A stretch of DNA of 64,000 nt from Pseudomonadota bacterium (GTDB lineage Bacteria > Pseudomonadota > Gammaproteobacteria > Ga0077536): contig JABISZ010000051.1 of NCBI GenBank assembly GCA_018668255.1, positions 1 to 64,000 of the forward strand, written 5' to 3'. A model generated the notes under the pieces. It was given only the letters and a program-made list of their open reading frames with translations. It did no database searches and was not told where the DNA came from. Shown piece by piece: positions 15,970 to 23,846 of the stretch; the first letter of the stretch is position 1, and the number at the start of each line of letters is the position of its first letter. A program made the position numbers and the translations under genes.

Positions 15970-18056
15970 ATTAGACCTTGTTCTGATGGTGTTAAAATAT
16001 ATCTTCCGCCAGCACTCACTTTGACTGTCGAGCCGGGGTTTATCACTAGCGTTGATGTTGGCTCTTCTATGATAGCTGGTCCTTTTACGAGAGCCCCTGT
16101 ATTTAAATTCTGGCCTAAAAATATTGGCGTTTCAACTGGAGACTCCCCTCCAAAGTAGGCTGGTCGGCGCCTATCTTCATTGACCGTCTCACTGCCGTCT
16201 GTTTTGCCTGGTTCTAGAGAGGGCGCGTTTACGTCTGCTATCAGCCGACCCCGCCAGTTCAAACATTCTACAGTTTGTCCTATATCTGTTATTGCGAATA
16301 CTCGATCATGCATTTTATGAAAAGCATCTACGAGAGCAGTGACATCGTTTTCACTGCTAAAGTGTCCGGTTTCAATTTCAACTTCGAGTTCCCAGACTTG
16401 GAACCGGTATCGCGCTTCCACAAAATAGCGTTTTTTGATTTTATCGAACCCGCGCAACCGCAGCCTTTCTGCGAACTCATCTAAGGTTTGATTAATCTTG
16501 CCAAGCGCCTCATTGACGCCTTCATAATCGAACATATCTGTAGCTGTTAATTTACTGGCGCCCGTTTCGGTAATGATATCTGAAAACTGCATTCCAGATG
16601 CACTTAACGCACCTGCTGTTCTGGGAATGAGCACAGTTGTGCAACCTAGTTCAGCTGCTATTGGAGCAATACCCAGTCCCCCCGCTCCACCACCGGCGAC
16701 CAAGGTAGAGTCGGCAGGGTTAATCCCTTCATTTACTGTCAGCTCCTTGATCGCTTGAATCATGTTTTCATTAGCAACCGCCATGATTGCAAAAGCGGTT
16801 TGCTGCACATTTTGTTGCAATATTTCTGCCAACGGTTTGATAGATGTAATAGCAGCTTTTTCATTTAATTGCATTCTTCCGCCAAGGAAATGCGCAGGGT
16901 CGATATAGCCTAAGACTACAGCAGCGTCAGTCACCGTTGGTTGGGTGCCACCCAGATTATACGAAGCTGGTCCAGGCTCTGAACCTGCGGACTGCGGTCC
17001 TACTTGAAGAAGACCTCCGCTATCTACCCAGGCTATTGACCCTCCGCCTGCACCAATACTATGCACGGCGACAGATGCCATTCCCAAGTTATCTCCAGTC
17101 CATTGAGGACCAAGCCAAGTATCTCTCGTGAATTCCACCTGTCCGTCGCGTACTAGGCTGACGTCAAAGGTTGTTCCTCCAGCATCACAGACAATCACAT
17201 CGTCACTGAGTTGCTCGGCGGAGGTATAAGCCAACCCAGCAATAGGGGCCATGGCAGGCCCAGACTTCACCAAGAAAATTGGTTTTTCTACTACGTCTTG
17301 TAAATGCATTACCCCACCAAAAGACGTACTTACTAACACATCGTTTTTATAGCCGGCATTTATTAAGTCCTTTTCAAGAGTGAGCAGGTATTCTTGCATT
17401 AAAGGCTTCAGAGAGGCATCAATCGCAGTAGATGATGCTCGTCTGTATTCTCTTAGAATAGGGTTGATCTCACTTGAAAGAGTATAGGGGATCCCAGGTA
17501 AAATCTTTTCGATCAAGGCGGCAATGAGCCTCTCGTGCGCTGGGTTTGCAACAGACCAAAGGAGACATACCGCGATGGCCTCTATTCCTTTTTCAGGAAA
17601 AGTCTTTAGTAACGACGTAACTTTCATTTCATCCAATGAAGTTTCTACACCACCTTCGGCGCTTATCCTTTCAGGGACCTCAAACGTAAGACTTCTAGGG
17701 ATATAAGGCTCAGGATATTCCATACGGAGATTGTGCGTCTCTGATTTACCTCCTTCCTTTAAGAGCAGCGTATCAGGAAAGCCTTCAGTACTTATGAATG
17801 CTGTCCGAGCTGTTTTTCTTTCAACTATTCCGTTGGTCGCTCGGGTGGTGCCGTAGATGAATACTGAGGTGTCCCGCAGTAAATCTTTTACTGATGAGTT
17901 GAGTTCATCTGATACCACTTCTAAGGCAGCTGAGATGCTAGCGAACGCTCTCTTTTTATCAGTCAGTGCTTTACCTACAGTAAAGCGTCCAGTTTCGTCT
18001 GTCACGACGACGTCAGTAAATGTTCCACCTGTATCAACGGAAATTCTATAAGTCAT
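15966..18056 (-). CDS. hyuA: Hydantoinase A / oxoprolinase family protein (HyuA)
   Basis: A 696-residue protein with the ASKHA nucleotide-binding start RISVDTGGTFTDVVVTDETG, then IYGTTRATNGIVERK, VCDAGGTTFDVSLVRDG (second phosphate loop) and VAGGGAGGLGIAPIAAELG. It is the ATP-using subunit paired with HyuB, which follows with a 4-base overlap. The ATG is at 18054-18056. The pair is alone on this strand, with a long upstream region toward ffs. There is no adjacent hydantoin racemase, carbamoylase or dedicated transporter, so the substrate cannot be read from context. Confidence 0.95.
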   Translation of the reverse strand: MTYRISVDTGGTFTDVVVTDETGRFTVGKALTDKKRAFASISAALEVVSDELNSSVKDLLRDTSVFIYGTTRATNGIVERKTARTAFISTEGFPDTLLLKEGGKSETHNLRMEYPEPYIPRSLTFEVPERISAEGGVETSLDEMKVTSLLKTFPEKGIEAIAVCLLWSVANPAHERLIAALIEKILPGIPYTLSSEINPILREYRRASSTAIDASLKPLMQEYLLTLEKDLINAGYKNDVLVSTSFGGVMHLQDVVEKPIFLVKSGPAMAPIAGLAYTSAEQLSDDVIVCDAGGTTFDVSLVRDGQVEFTRDTWLGPQWTGDNLGMASVAVHSIGAGGGSIAWVDSGGLLQVGPQSAGSEPGPASYNLGGTQPTVTDAAVVLGYIDPAHFLGGRMQLNEKAAITSIKPLAEILQQNVQQTAFAIMAVANENMIQAIKELTVNEGINPADSTLVAGGGAGGLGIAPIAAELGCTTVLIPRTAGALSASGMQFSDIITETGASKLTATDMFDYEGVNEALGKINQTLDEFAERLRLRGFDKIKKRYFVEARYRFQVWELEVEIETGHFSSENDVTALVDAFHKMHDRVFAITDIGQTVECLNWRGRLIADVNAPSLEPGKTDGSETVNEDRRRPAYFGGESPVETPIFLGQNLNTGALVKGPAIIEEPTSTLVINPGSTVKVSAGGRYILTPSEQGLI

Positions 18057-18378
18057 TGAGTTCTCGCTTAGCTATTGAAATGTAGGGTTTATATGCTTAT
18101 TGCGGCTCAAGCTAGCACAGTATTCCAGGCTGGGAAAGTACATTCCTGTTGTTTTTTCTCGAGTCTTCGATATTGAACTATTCTCAGCCATACTGATTTT
18201 TTGAGGTTTTATTGCGGCGAAAATCCAAAATCAATGCTGTGGAAGAAAATTATAAGCACATGTTGCTCTAGCATATATTGAAAAGGGCTAGTAGCGTAGG
18301 AAATTATTTTCATATTGAATGACAATCAAAAAATGTCAGCAATTGATCTTGTTTTTCTTGTAGAATATTTCTCTCAAT
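18057..18378. other. Gene-free region between hyuA and ffs
   Basis: About 320 bases hold the divergent upstream regions of hyuA and of the SRP RNA. I see no convincing gene, long inverted repeat or tandem repeat. A TAGAAT at 18361-18366 is a reasonable -10 box for ffs, but no good -35 box stands at standard spacing. Confidence 0.5.
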
Positions 18379-18485
18379 GGTGGCTATTTTGAAGGCCCAT
18401 GGTTTAGCAATGTAAACCCCGTCAGGCCTGGAAGGGAGCAGCGGTAGCATTAACTGGATGCGTGGTAGCCCTAGGAATAGCCACC
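18379..18485 (+). ncRNA. ffs: Signal recognition particle 4.5S RNA
   Basis: A 107-base hairpin RNA. The ends GGTGGCTATT (18379-18388) and AATAGCCACC (18476-18485) pair perfectly. The conserved Ffh-binding tip lies near 18421-18442: GTCAGGCCTGGAAGGGAGCAGC split around a GGAA tetraloop. The RNA joins Ffh to deliver nascent membrane proteins to the membrane. It precedes dnaX by about 50 bases, an arrangement seen in several gammaproteobacteria. A TAGAAT at 18361 may be its -10 box. Confidence 0.95.
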
Positions 18486-18532
18486 GCCGTTACTTTGGTG
18501 ACCTAAATTAAGTAATATCGAGATGTCGTATT

Positions 18533-20113
18533 ATGAGCTACGAAGTGCTGGCGCGAAAATGGAGACCAACATCTTTCGATGAGGTAATAGGGCAATCCCA
18601 CATTTTGCGCGCATTAGTCAATGCGTTAGATAGTGGAAGGATGCACCATGCCTATTTGTTTTCTGGTACCAGAGGGGTAGGAAAAACAACGCTGGCGAGA
18701 GTACTCGCTCGGGCACTAAACTGCGAGAGAGGCGTGACTAGTAAGCCTTGTGGCTCATGTGGTTCCTGCAGAGAAATAGACGGCGGCCACTCTGTCGATC
18801 TAGTAGAGGTAGACGCGGCGTCGAGGACAAAAGTCGAAGAGACCCGCGATTTGCTAGATAACGTTCAATATTTACCTAGCTCTAGCCGATATAAGATTTA
18901 TCTGATAGATGAAGTCCACATGTTCTCTAATCATTCGTTTAATGCCCTTTTAAAAACTTTAGAGGAGCCTCCTCCGCACGTAAAATTTCTACTCGCCACT
19001 ACTGACCCTAAGAAGTTGCCTGTAACTGTTCTATCACGGTGCTTGCAGTTGAATCTCTCCAAAGTTGAGAAAACAGAAATTTCTGACTATCTAGCAAAAA
19101 TATTGAATTTAGAAGGGATACCATTTGAAGAAGATGGACTCGTCACGATAGCAAAGAATGCTGGAGGTAGCGTGCGTGATGCTTTGAGTCTCCTTGATCA
19201 GGCAATAGCACATGGGGCTGGAGCAGTTAAGACGGATAATGTTTTAGCAATGCTTGGAGCTGTGGATCAGTCGTATATTATTTCTCTGTTGAAGTGTTTA
19301 GCTGATGGAGACGGGCACAATTTAATAAAAGCGTCTCGAGCTTTTGGAGCATTTGCTCCTGATTACAGTTCAGTATTGACCGACATGTTATCTGTTTTAG
19401 TTAGAGTCGCGACAGTTCAGGCGCTTGGCTTAGCAAATCAAAAAATCGAAAGTGATGCAGAAATCATCGAACTTGCGCGAGAGGTGTCTGCTGAAGACTG
19501 TCAATTATTCTATCAAATTGCACTAGTCGGTCGAAAAGATCTTGAGATCACGCCTGATCCGGAATCAGGTTTTGAAATGAATTTACTGCGCATGTTAGCC
19601 TTCAGAAAAAAAGACTTTTCTGAAGTTACTAACCAGCTGGAAGAGAAGTCTACTGAAGTGGTCTCCAAAAAAAAAAGTGAGCAACTAGCCGACCAAGCTC
19701 AAATAGAAGCGGTCACAGAAGTAGCACTTTGCAGTAATGAGGATTGGCATGCTGTTGTGAATAGCCTAGATATTAACGGGCTTGCGCGTGAACTGGCGAG
19801 ACACGCTATATTTGTAGAACTTGATCAAAATTCTTTGAAATTGTCTGTTGCATCGAAGCATGACAAGCTAATGCAAAAGAGGGCAGTTGACACTTTAGAA
19901 CAACAAGTTTCTTCCTATCTGGGACAGGGAGTCACGCTTTCAGTCACTGTCGCCGAAGGTGATAGTTTGGCTTTATCGTTATCCGAACAAACTCTAGCAA
20001 ATGAGCTGGAAGCACAGAGGACTGCCGAGAAAAAAGCTCGTGAAGATCCCACCGTAGTTGCTCTCAGCGAAAAATTCGGTGCGGTAATGACAACAGTGTC
20101 TCGAAAGACTTAG
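18533..20113 (+). CDS. dnaX: DNA polymerase III tau subunit (and probable gamma by slippage)
   Basis: The 526-residue protein is the clamp-loader ATPase of the replicase. The N-terminus YEVLARKWRPTSFDEVIGQ, Walker A GTRGVGKTT, the four-Cys zinc module (CERG..CGSCGSC), Walker B YLIDEVHMF and sensor region LATTDPKKLPVTVLSRC are all present. The C-terminal part after residue 380 is shorter than in E. coli tau and would bind polymerase core and DnaB. A run of ten A at 19667-19676 lies exactly at the junction of domains III and IV; a -1 shift there leads to an immediate TGA. It is followed by ybaB and recR in the common order. Confidence 0.97.
   Translation: MSYEVLARKWRPTSFDEVIGQSHILRALVNALDSGRMHHAYLFSGTRGVGKTTLARVLARALNCERGVTSKPCGSCGSCREIDGGHSVDLVEVDAASRTKVEETRDLLDNVQYLPSSSRYKIYLIDEVHMFSNHSFNALLKTLEEPPPHVKFLLATTDPKKLPVTVLSRCLQLNLSKVEKTEISDYLAKILNLEGIPFEEDGLVTIAKNAGGSVRDALSLLDQAIAHGAGAVKTDNVLAMLGAVDQSYIISLLKCLADGDGHNLIKASRAFGAFAPDYSSVLTDMLSVLVRVATVQALGLANQKIESDAEIIELAREVSAEDCQLFYQIALVGRKDLEITPDPESGFEMNLLRMLAFRKKDFSEVTNQLEEKSTEVVSKKKSEQLADQAQIEAVTEVALCSNEDWHAVVNSLDINGLARELARHAIFVELDQNSLKLSVASKHDKLMQKRAVDTLEQQVSSYLGQGVTLSVTVAEGDSLALSLSEQTLANELEAQRTAEKKAREDPTVVALSEKFGAVMTTVSRKT
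19667..19680 (+). promoter_or_regulatory. dnaX: Putative programmed slippage/frameshift site making DnaX gamma
   Basis: Ten consecutive A residues cover codons 379-381 (three Lys) and the first base of the next codon. A -1 shift reads AAG and then TGA at 19678-19680, giving a 382-residue protein ending with four Lys, the size expected for gamma. In E. coli a slippery A-AAA-AAG in dnaX does the same by ribosomal frameshifting; in Thermus a poly-A run does it by transcriptional slippage. A weak 5-bp stem (TGAGC/GCTCA) follows. Confidence 0.7.
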
Positions 20114-20164
20114 CTGCTAGCTAGCACAGGCGTTACCAGCTTAAAAAAGGGAGTATCACTTACC

Positions 20165-20488
20165 ATGAAAAATGGCCTTGGAAATATGTTGAAGCAAGCT
20201 GAAAAAATGCAAAGCGAAATGGCTCGTGTACAAGAAGAATTAGCAGGGAGTCGTGTTGATGGCGAGTCCGGTGGAGGGATGGTAAAAGTGACCATGAATG
20301 GCAAACGGGAAGTTGTGGCCGTAAACATCGAATCTGTAGCAACTACCGAAGATAAAACTATGTTAGAAGATCTTGTTGCAGCAGCTGTCAACGATGCGAT
20401 ACGGAGGGTTGAAGAATTGTCGGTCGAGAAGATGGCGCAGATTACCTCAGGCATCGAACTTCCTGCTGGTATCAAGCTACCTTTCTAG
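20165..20488 (+). CDS. ybaB: YbaB/EbfC nucleoid-associated protein
   Basis: The 107-residue protein matches the YbaB/EbfC family in length and motifs: GNMLKQAEKMQSEMARVQEEL forms the N-terminal coiled helix, then GMVKVTMNGKREV and DLVAAAVNDAIRRVEEL. The family binds DNA as a dimer and influences nucleoid organisation; it regularly sits between dnaX and recR, as here. A GGGAG site lies about 12 bases upstream. Probably co-transcribed with dnaX (51 bases) and recR (13 bases). Confidence 0.95.
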   Translation: MKNGLGNMLKQAEKMQSEMARVQEELAGSRVDGESGGGMVKVTMNGKREVVAVNIESVATTEDKTMLEDLVAAAVNDAIRRVEELSVEKMAQITSGIELPAGIKLPF

Positions 20489-20501
20489 TAGAATTTAATT
20501 T

Positions 20502-21098
20502 ATGAATTTTTCCCCATTACTTACCGACCTAGTTCAGCGTTTGCAGTATTTGCCGGGTATCGGGCCAAAGTCAGCGCAAAGAATTGCATTTTATTTGCTG
20601 GAACAAAATAGAGATAAAGCTCGAACTCTTGCTAAGGCGATGGAACGGGCAGCAAATGAAATTGGTAGATGTCTTTCATGCCGCACGTTTAGTGAAGCCG
20701 ATAAATGTCCGATATGCGAGGATATGTCGCGAGATCAGTCGCAGATCTGTGTTGTTGAAAACCCATTAGACATATTGGCCATAGAACAGACACCCGGCTA
20801 TAGAGGTTACTATTTTGTTTTAATGGGTCGCCTATCCCCACTAGACGGTATTTCTGCGGAAAGTATCGGTATTCCTTTTTTGGACGCGAGGCTCAGCCAA
20901 GGTCAAATAAAAGAAATGATCGTTGCAACCGGGACTACGATAGAGGGCGAAGCGACATCGCACTACCTAAAAGAACTGGCGAATCGACGAGGCGTATCTG
21001 CTACTCGTATTGCTTATGGAGTTCCTGTCGGAGGTGAACTGGAGTTTGTTGATAGTTCTACTTTATCAAGAGCTTTAACTAACCGCCAGTCATTTTGA
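20502..21098 (+). CDS. recR: Recombination mediator RecR
   Basis: A full-length RecR of 198 residues. The N-terminal helix-hairpin-helix LQYLPGIGPKSAQRIAFYLL is followed by the zinc finger CLSCRTFSEADKCPIC and a Toprim domain starting at ICVVENPLDILAIE. The Walker-B-like C-terminal segment is also present. With RecO it loads RecA on gapped DNA during RecF-pathway repair. It stands directly behind ybaB, the standard arrangement, with the start ATG 13 bases after the previous stop. Confidence 0.97.
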   Translation: MNFSPLLTDLVQRLQYLPGIGPKSAQRIAFYLLEQNRDKARTLAKAMERAANEIGRCLSCRTFSEADKCPICEDMSRDQSQICVVENPLDILAIEQTPGYRGYYFVLMGRLSPLDGISAESIGIPFLDARLSQGQIKEMIVATGTTIEGEATSHYLKELANRRGVSATRIAYGVPVGGELEFVDSSTLSRALTNRQSF

Positions 21099-21187
21099 AT
21101 GATCGCTGTATAGCAGATTCGGATGTTAAATTGTTTGCGTAATATGGATTGAATACAATAAGTAAAACAATGTGAGCGGAGTAATTA

Positions 21188-21739
21188 ATGGAGTTTTCTG
21201 ACGGCAATCTTATTTGGATTGATCTTGAAATGACGGGTCTTGAACCGGAGACAGATTTAATCATTGAAATAGCTACGATAGTTACCAACTTTGATTTAAG
21301 CGAGCAGGTGGCAGGGCCAGTTTTGGCGATCCATCAGTCCTCGGAAGCGCTCGCAAGTATGGATGAATGGAACACTAGACAGCACCGTTCTTCTGGATTG
21401 GTTGAAAGAGTAGTCAATAGTCAGATAAGTGTCAGTGCAGCTGAGTCTGCCACACTTGAGTTCTTGAACGAATATGTGCCTTTAGGGATATCACCAATGT
21501 GTGGCAACAGCATAGGTCAGGACCGCAGATTCATTTACAAATATATGCCTTTGCTAGCAACTTTTTTTCACTACAGAAACATAGATGTTAGCACGCTTAA
21601 GGAGCTTGCTGTCCGCTGGTTTCCTGAATTGCCTGTGTTTCAAAAATACAGCGCACATCTAGCTATGCAAGACGTACAGGACTCAATTAGCGAGTTAAAA
21701 TATTATCGTGAGCAGCTGCTAAGAGCCCCTCAAAAGTAA
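21188..21739 (+). CDS. orn: Oligoribonuclease
   Basis: The 183-residue DEDDh-family 3'-5' exonuclease degrades di- and oligoribonucleotides (including pGpG from cyclic-di-GMP). [19 protein letters not shown] carries the first Asp/Glu pair and [20 protein letters not shown] the next Asp. [19 protein letters not shown] ends with the catalytic His-xxxx-Asp pattern (exoIII) in slightly altered form; E. coli has HxAxxDIxES. It opens the orn - tsaE - amiB - mutL - miaA block known from gammaproteobacteria. GAGCGGAG lies upstream of the ATG. Confidence 0.95.
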   Translation: MEFSDGNLIWIDLEMTGLEPETDLIIEIATIVTNFDLSEQVAGPVLAIHQSSEALASMDEWNTRQHRSSGLVERVVNSQISVSAAESATLEFLNEYVPLGISPMCGNSIGQDRRFIYKYMPLLATFFHYRNIDVSTLKELAVRWFPELPVFQKYSAHLAMQDVQDSISELKYYREQLLRAPQK

Positions 21740-21750
21740 GAGTGGTGTCT

Positions 21751-21831
21751 ATGGGTGATAAGTTCATTTGGAAAGTAGTCACGGGCTGCGTCGATGGAAT
21801 TAACAGGCGACTGTCTTTAGGTATTTCGTGA
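21751..21831 (+). other. Possible 26-codon upstream ORF coupled to tsaE
   Basis: An ATG at 21751 opens a short frame (MGDKFIWKVV...) whose TGA at 21829-21831 shares its A with the tsaE ATG at 21831. This overlap would allow translational coupling. No strong ribosome site is seen, and the frame could be chance or a relic of the gene usually found between orn and tsaE in other species. Confidence 0.2.
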
Positions 21832-22313
21832 TGAAAAACGATTTGAAAAAACCAACTGTGAAAGTTATCGCGAGTGAGGCCGAAATGGAAATGCTCGGCG
21901 CTCAAATAGCGCGTGCTGCAGGCAGTTCTTGTGTCTTTTATTTAGATGGTCCATTGGGCGCTGGGAAAACGGTCTTAGCTAGAGGCTATATCCGTGAGTT
22001 AGGTTTCATCGGCAGTGTTAAAAGTCCCACGTTCACTCTTGTTGAACCTTATGATGTAGGAGGCGTGATACTTAACCACTTTGACTTGTACCGCTTAAAT
22101 GATCCGTGTGAATTAGAATTTATAGGTATAGACGACTATTTCTCTGGGGAGGCTAATATAATAGTTGAATGGGCCGAGAAAGGGGGAGAGTTTTTACCGA
22201 CGCCTGATTTATATATTTCGCTTGATTACAGTTCGCAGTGCGACTCTAGGGAGGTTGGTTTGATTAGCGCAACTAACTTTGGCGACGAAATCTTGCTTAA
22301 GATGAGCAGCTGA
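21831..22313 (+). CDS. tsaE: tRNA t6A37 biosynthesis ATPase TsaE (YjeE)
   Basis: A 160-residue protein with the P-loop GPLGAGKT at residues 40-47, then VKSPTFTLVEPYDV and LNHFDLYRL, which are TsaE hallmarks, and a Walker-B-like IIVEWAEKG. It works with TsaB and TsaD to make the threonylcarbamoyl modification on ANN-decoding tRNAs. The ATG is preceded by AGG at workable spacing; a GTG stands directly before it. It runs into amiB with 6 bases between, as in E. coli. Confidence 0.95.
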   Translation: MKNDLKKPTVKVIASEAEMEMLGAQIARAAGSSCVFYLDGPLGAGKTVLARGYIRELGFIGSVKSPTFTLVEPYDVGGVILNHFDLYRLNDPCELEFIGIDDYFSGEANIIVEWAEKGGEFLPTPDLYISLDYSSQCDSREVGLISATNFGDEILLKMSS

Positions 22314-22319
22314 TAGGTA

Positions 22320-23816
22320 ATGACTTTGGACGCAAAAAAAACAGACCTGCTTTTCCCCTTGTCTCTTTTCTTTTTGTCGAAGACAGTCACCGCACTTTGT
22401 CTGATTCTATCCTGTGGTGATAGCTTTGCCGGAGTTAACGCTATTCGAATGTCGAATCAGTTTGATACCGCACGAGTCGTTTTTGATATGGCGGGGAACA
22501 GTAATTACACGATTAGTCAATTAAATAATCCAGCACGGATAGTCGTAGATTTCAGCCATAAGAGCTCCGGAAAACCATATAACTTAGGTATAAAAAAGAA
22601 TTCTTTTATAAGAGGATTTCGACATGGTTTGCGTGGACTAAAAAGCGAGCGGTTTGTCTTTGAGGTGAGGGGGCAGTCGAAGATATTATCTACTTTATTG
22701 CAGCCTACTACTGAAGTTGGCTATCGTCTTGTAGTTGATATTCTTCCTTTGGAAGTCTTATCAGTGGCTAAAGAACCTGCCGAAGGACGAATAGTCAGTA
22801 CACCGGATAAAAAGAGAAGGATTGTGGTGGCGATTGACGCTGGACATGGCGGTAGGGACGTAGGTGCGATTGGCGCCGCGGGGACATATGAAAAAGACAT
22901 CAACCTAGCTGTTGCCGAGCAGTTAGCGTCTTTTGTGAACGCAAATTCTGGTATGGATGCGATACTTACTCGCCGCGGAGACTCTTATGTCAAGCTCCGC
23001 AGACGACTTGCCATAGCTCGAAACCACAAAGCAGACGTATTTGTCTCTATCCATGCCGACGCATTTAGAGATCCTCGCGTCAAAGGGTCATCTGTTTATA
23101 TTTTATCTAGCAGTGGGGCTAGTGGAGAAGCAGCTCGTTGGTTGGCTGATAAAGCTAATAAAGAGCAATTGGTTGGTGGGATATCTTTAGATAACAAAGA
23201 TAGTTTGCTCAGTAGCGTTTTGATCGATCTATCACAGGCAGCTTCCATAGAAGCGAGCACTTTGTTAGGGAGAGCGGTACTGGAGGAACTTGAAAAAATA
23301 GGGCCATTGCATAAGAAAACAGTCCAAAAAGCGGGATTTGTTGTTTTGAAATCACCGGACATTCCTTCTGTTTTAATCGAGATGGCTTTTATTTCTAACC
23401 CATCTGAAGAGAAGCGTTTGACTAACGCAGGATACCAAAAAAAATTAGCCTTGGCAGTCTATGAAGGGATATTAAAATACTCTATCGGAGAGAGCGCCGA
23501 GAAATCTGCGATGGTCTTTCGAACGCATAAAGTAGTTCGTGGGGATAATTTGTCTGAACTGGGCGCGCGCTACTCGGTTTCCATCGAGGACCTGAAAAAA
23601 ATGAATAATTTAGACAGTAATCTTTTGTTTGTAGGTGATACTCTTAAAATACCAGCTTTAGGCGGAAGAAGCTTTCGGGAACACCGCATTATAAGTGGTG
23701 ATACGTTGTCCGACCTGGGTGTGCGTTATGGTGTCAGTGTTGCCAGCCTAAAGAGATTTAATGGACTTCGCACTGAAAAAGTCTATGTGGGAGATATAAT
23801 TAGAGTTCCATGGTAG
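22320..23816 (+). CDS. amiB: N-acetylmuramoyl-L-alanine amidase with AMIN and two LysM domains
   Basis: The 498-residue exported amidase cleaves septal peptidoglycan during daughter-cell separation. A signal peptide covers about residues 14-40 (LFFLSKTVTALCLILSC...FAG). An AMIN domain covers about 42-135 (IRMSNQFDTARVVFDM). The Amidase_3 domain follows from IVVAIDAGHGGRDVGAIG, with VSIHADAF and VLIEMAFISNPSEEKRL as zinc and catalytic segments. Two LysM repeats lie near 395-442 and 448-496 (KVVRGDNLSELGARYSVS and RIISGDTLSDLGVRYGVS). The Pseudomonas type also carries C-terminal LysM. Position between tsaE and mutL fits amiB. Confidence 0.95.
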   Translation: MTLDAKKTDLLFPLSLFFLSKTVTALCLILSCGDSFAGVNAIRMSNQFDTARVVFDMAGNSNYTISQLNNPARIVVDFSHKSSGKPYNLGIKKNSFIRGFRHGLRGLKSERFVFEVRGQSKILSTLLQPTTEVGYRLVVDILPLEVLSVAKEPAEGRIVSTPDKKRRIVVAIDAGHGGRDVGAIGAAGTYEKDINLAVAEQLASFVNANSGMDAILTRRGDSYVKLRRRLAIARNHKADVFVSIHADAFRDPRVKGSSVYILSSSGASGEAARWLADKANKEQLVGGISLDNKDSLLSSVLIDLSQAASIEASTLLGRAVLEELEKIGPLHKKTVQKAGFVVLKSPDIPSVLIEMAFISNPSEEKRLTNAGYQKKLALAVYEGILKYSIGESAEKSAMVFRTHKVVRGDNLSELGARYSVSIEDLKKMNNLDSNLLFVGDTLKIPALGGRSFREHRIISGDTLSDLGVRYGVSVASLKRFNGLRTEKVYVGDIIRVPW

Positions 23817-23846
23817 AAGCAGCCAGATACCGTCTTTGGAGTTCTC

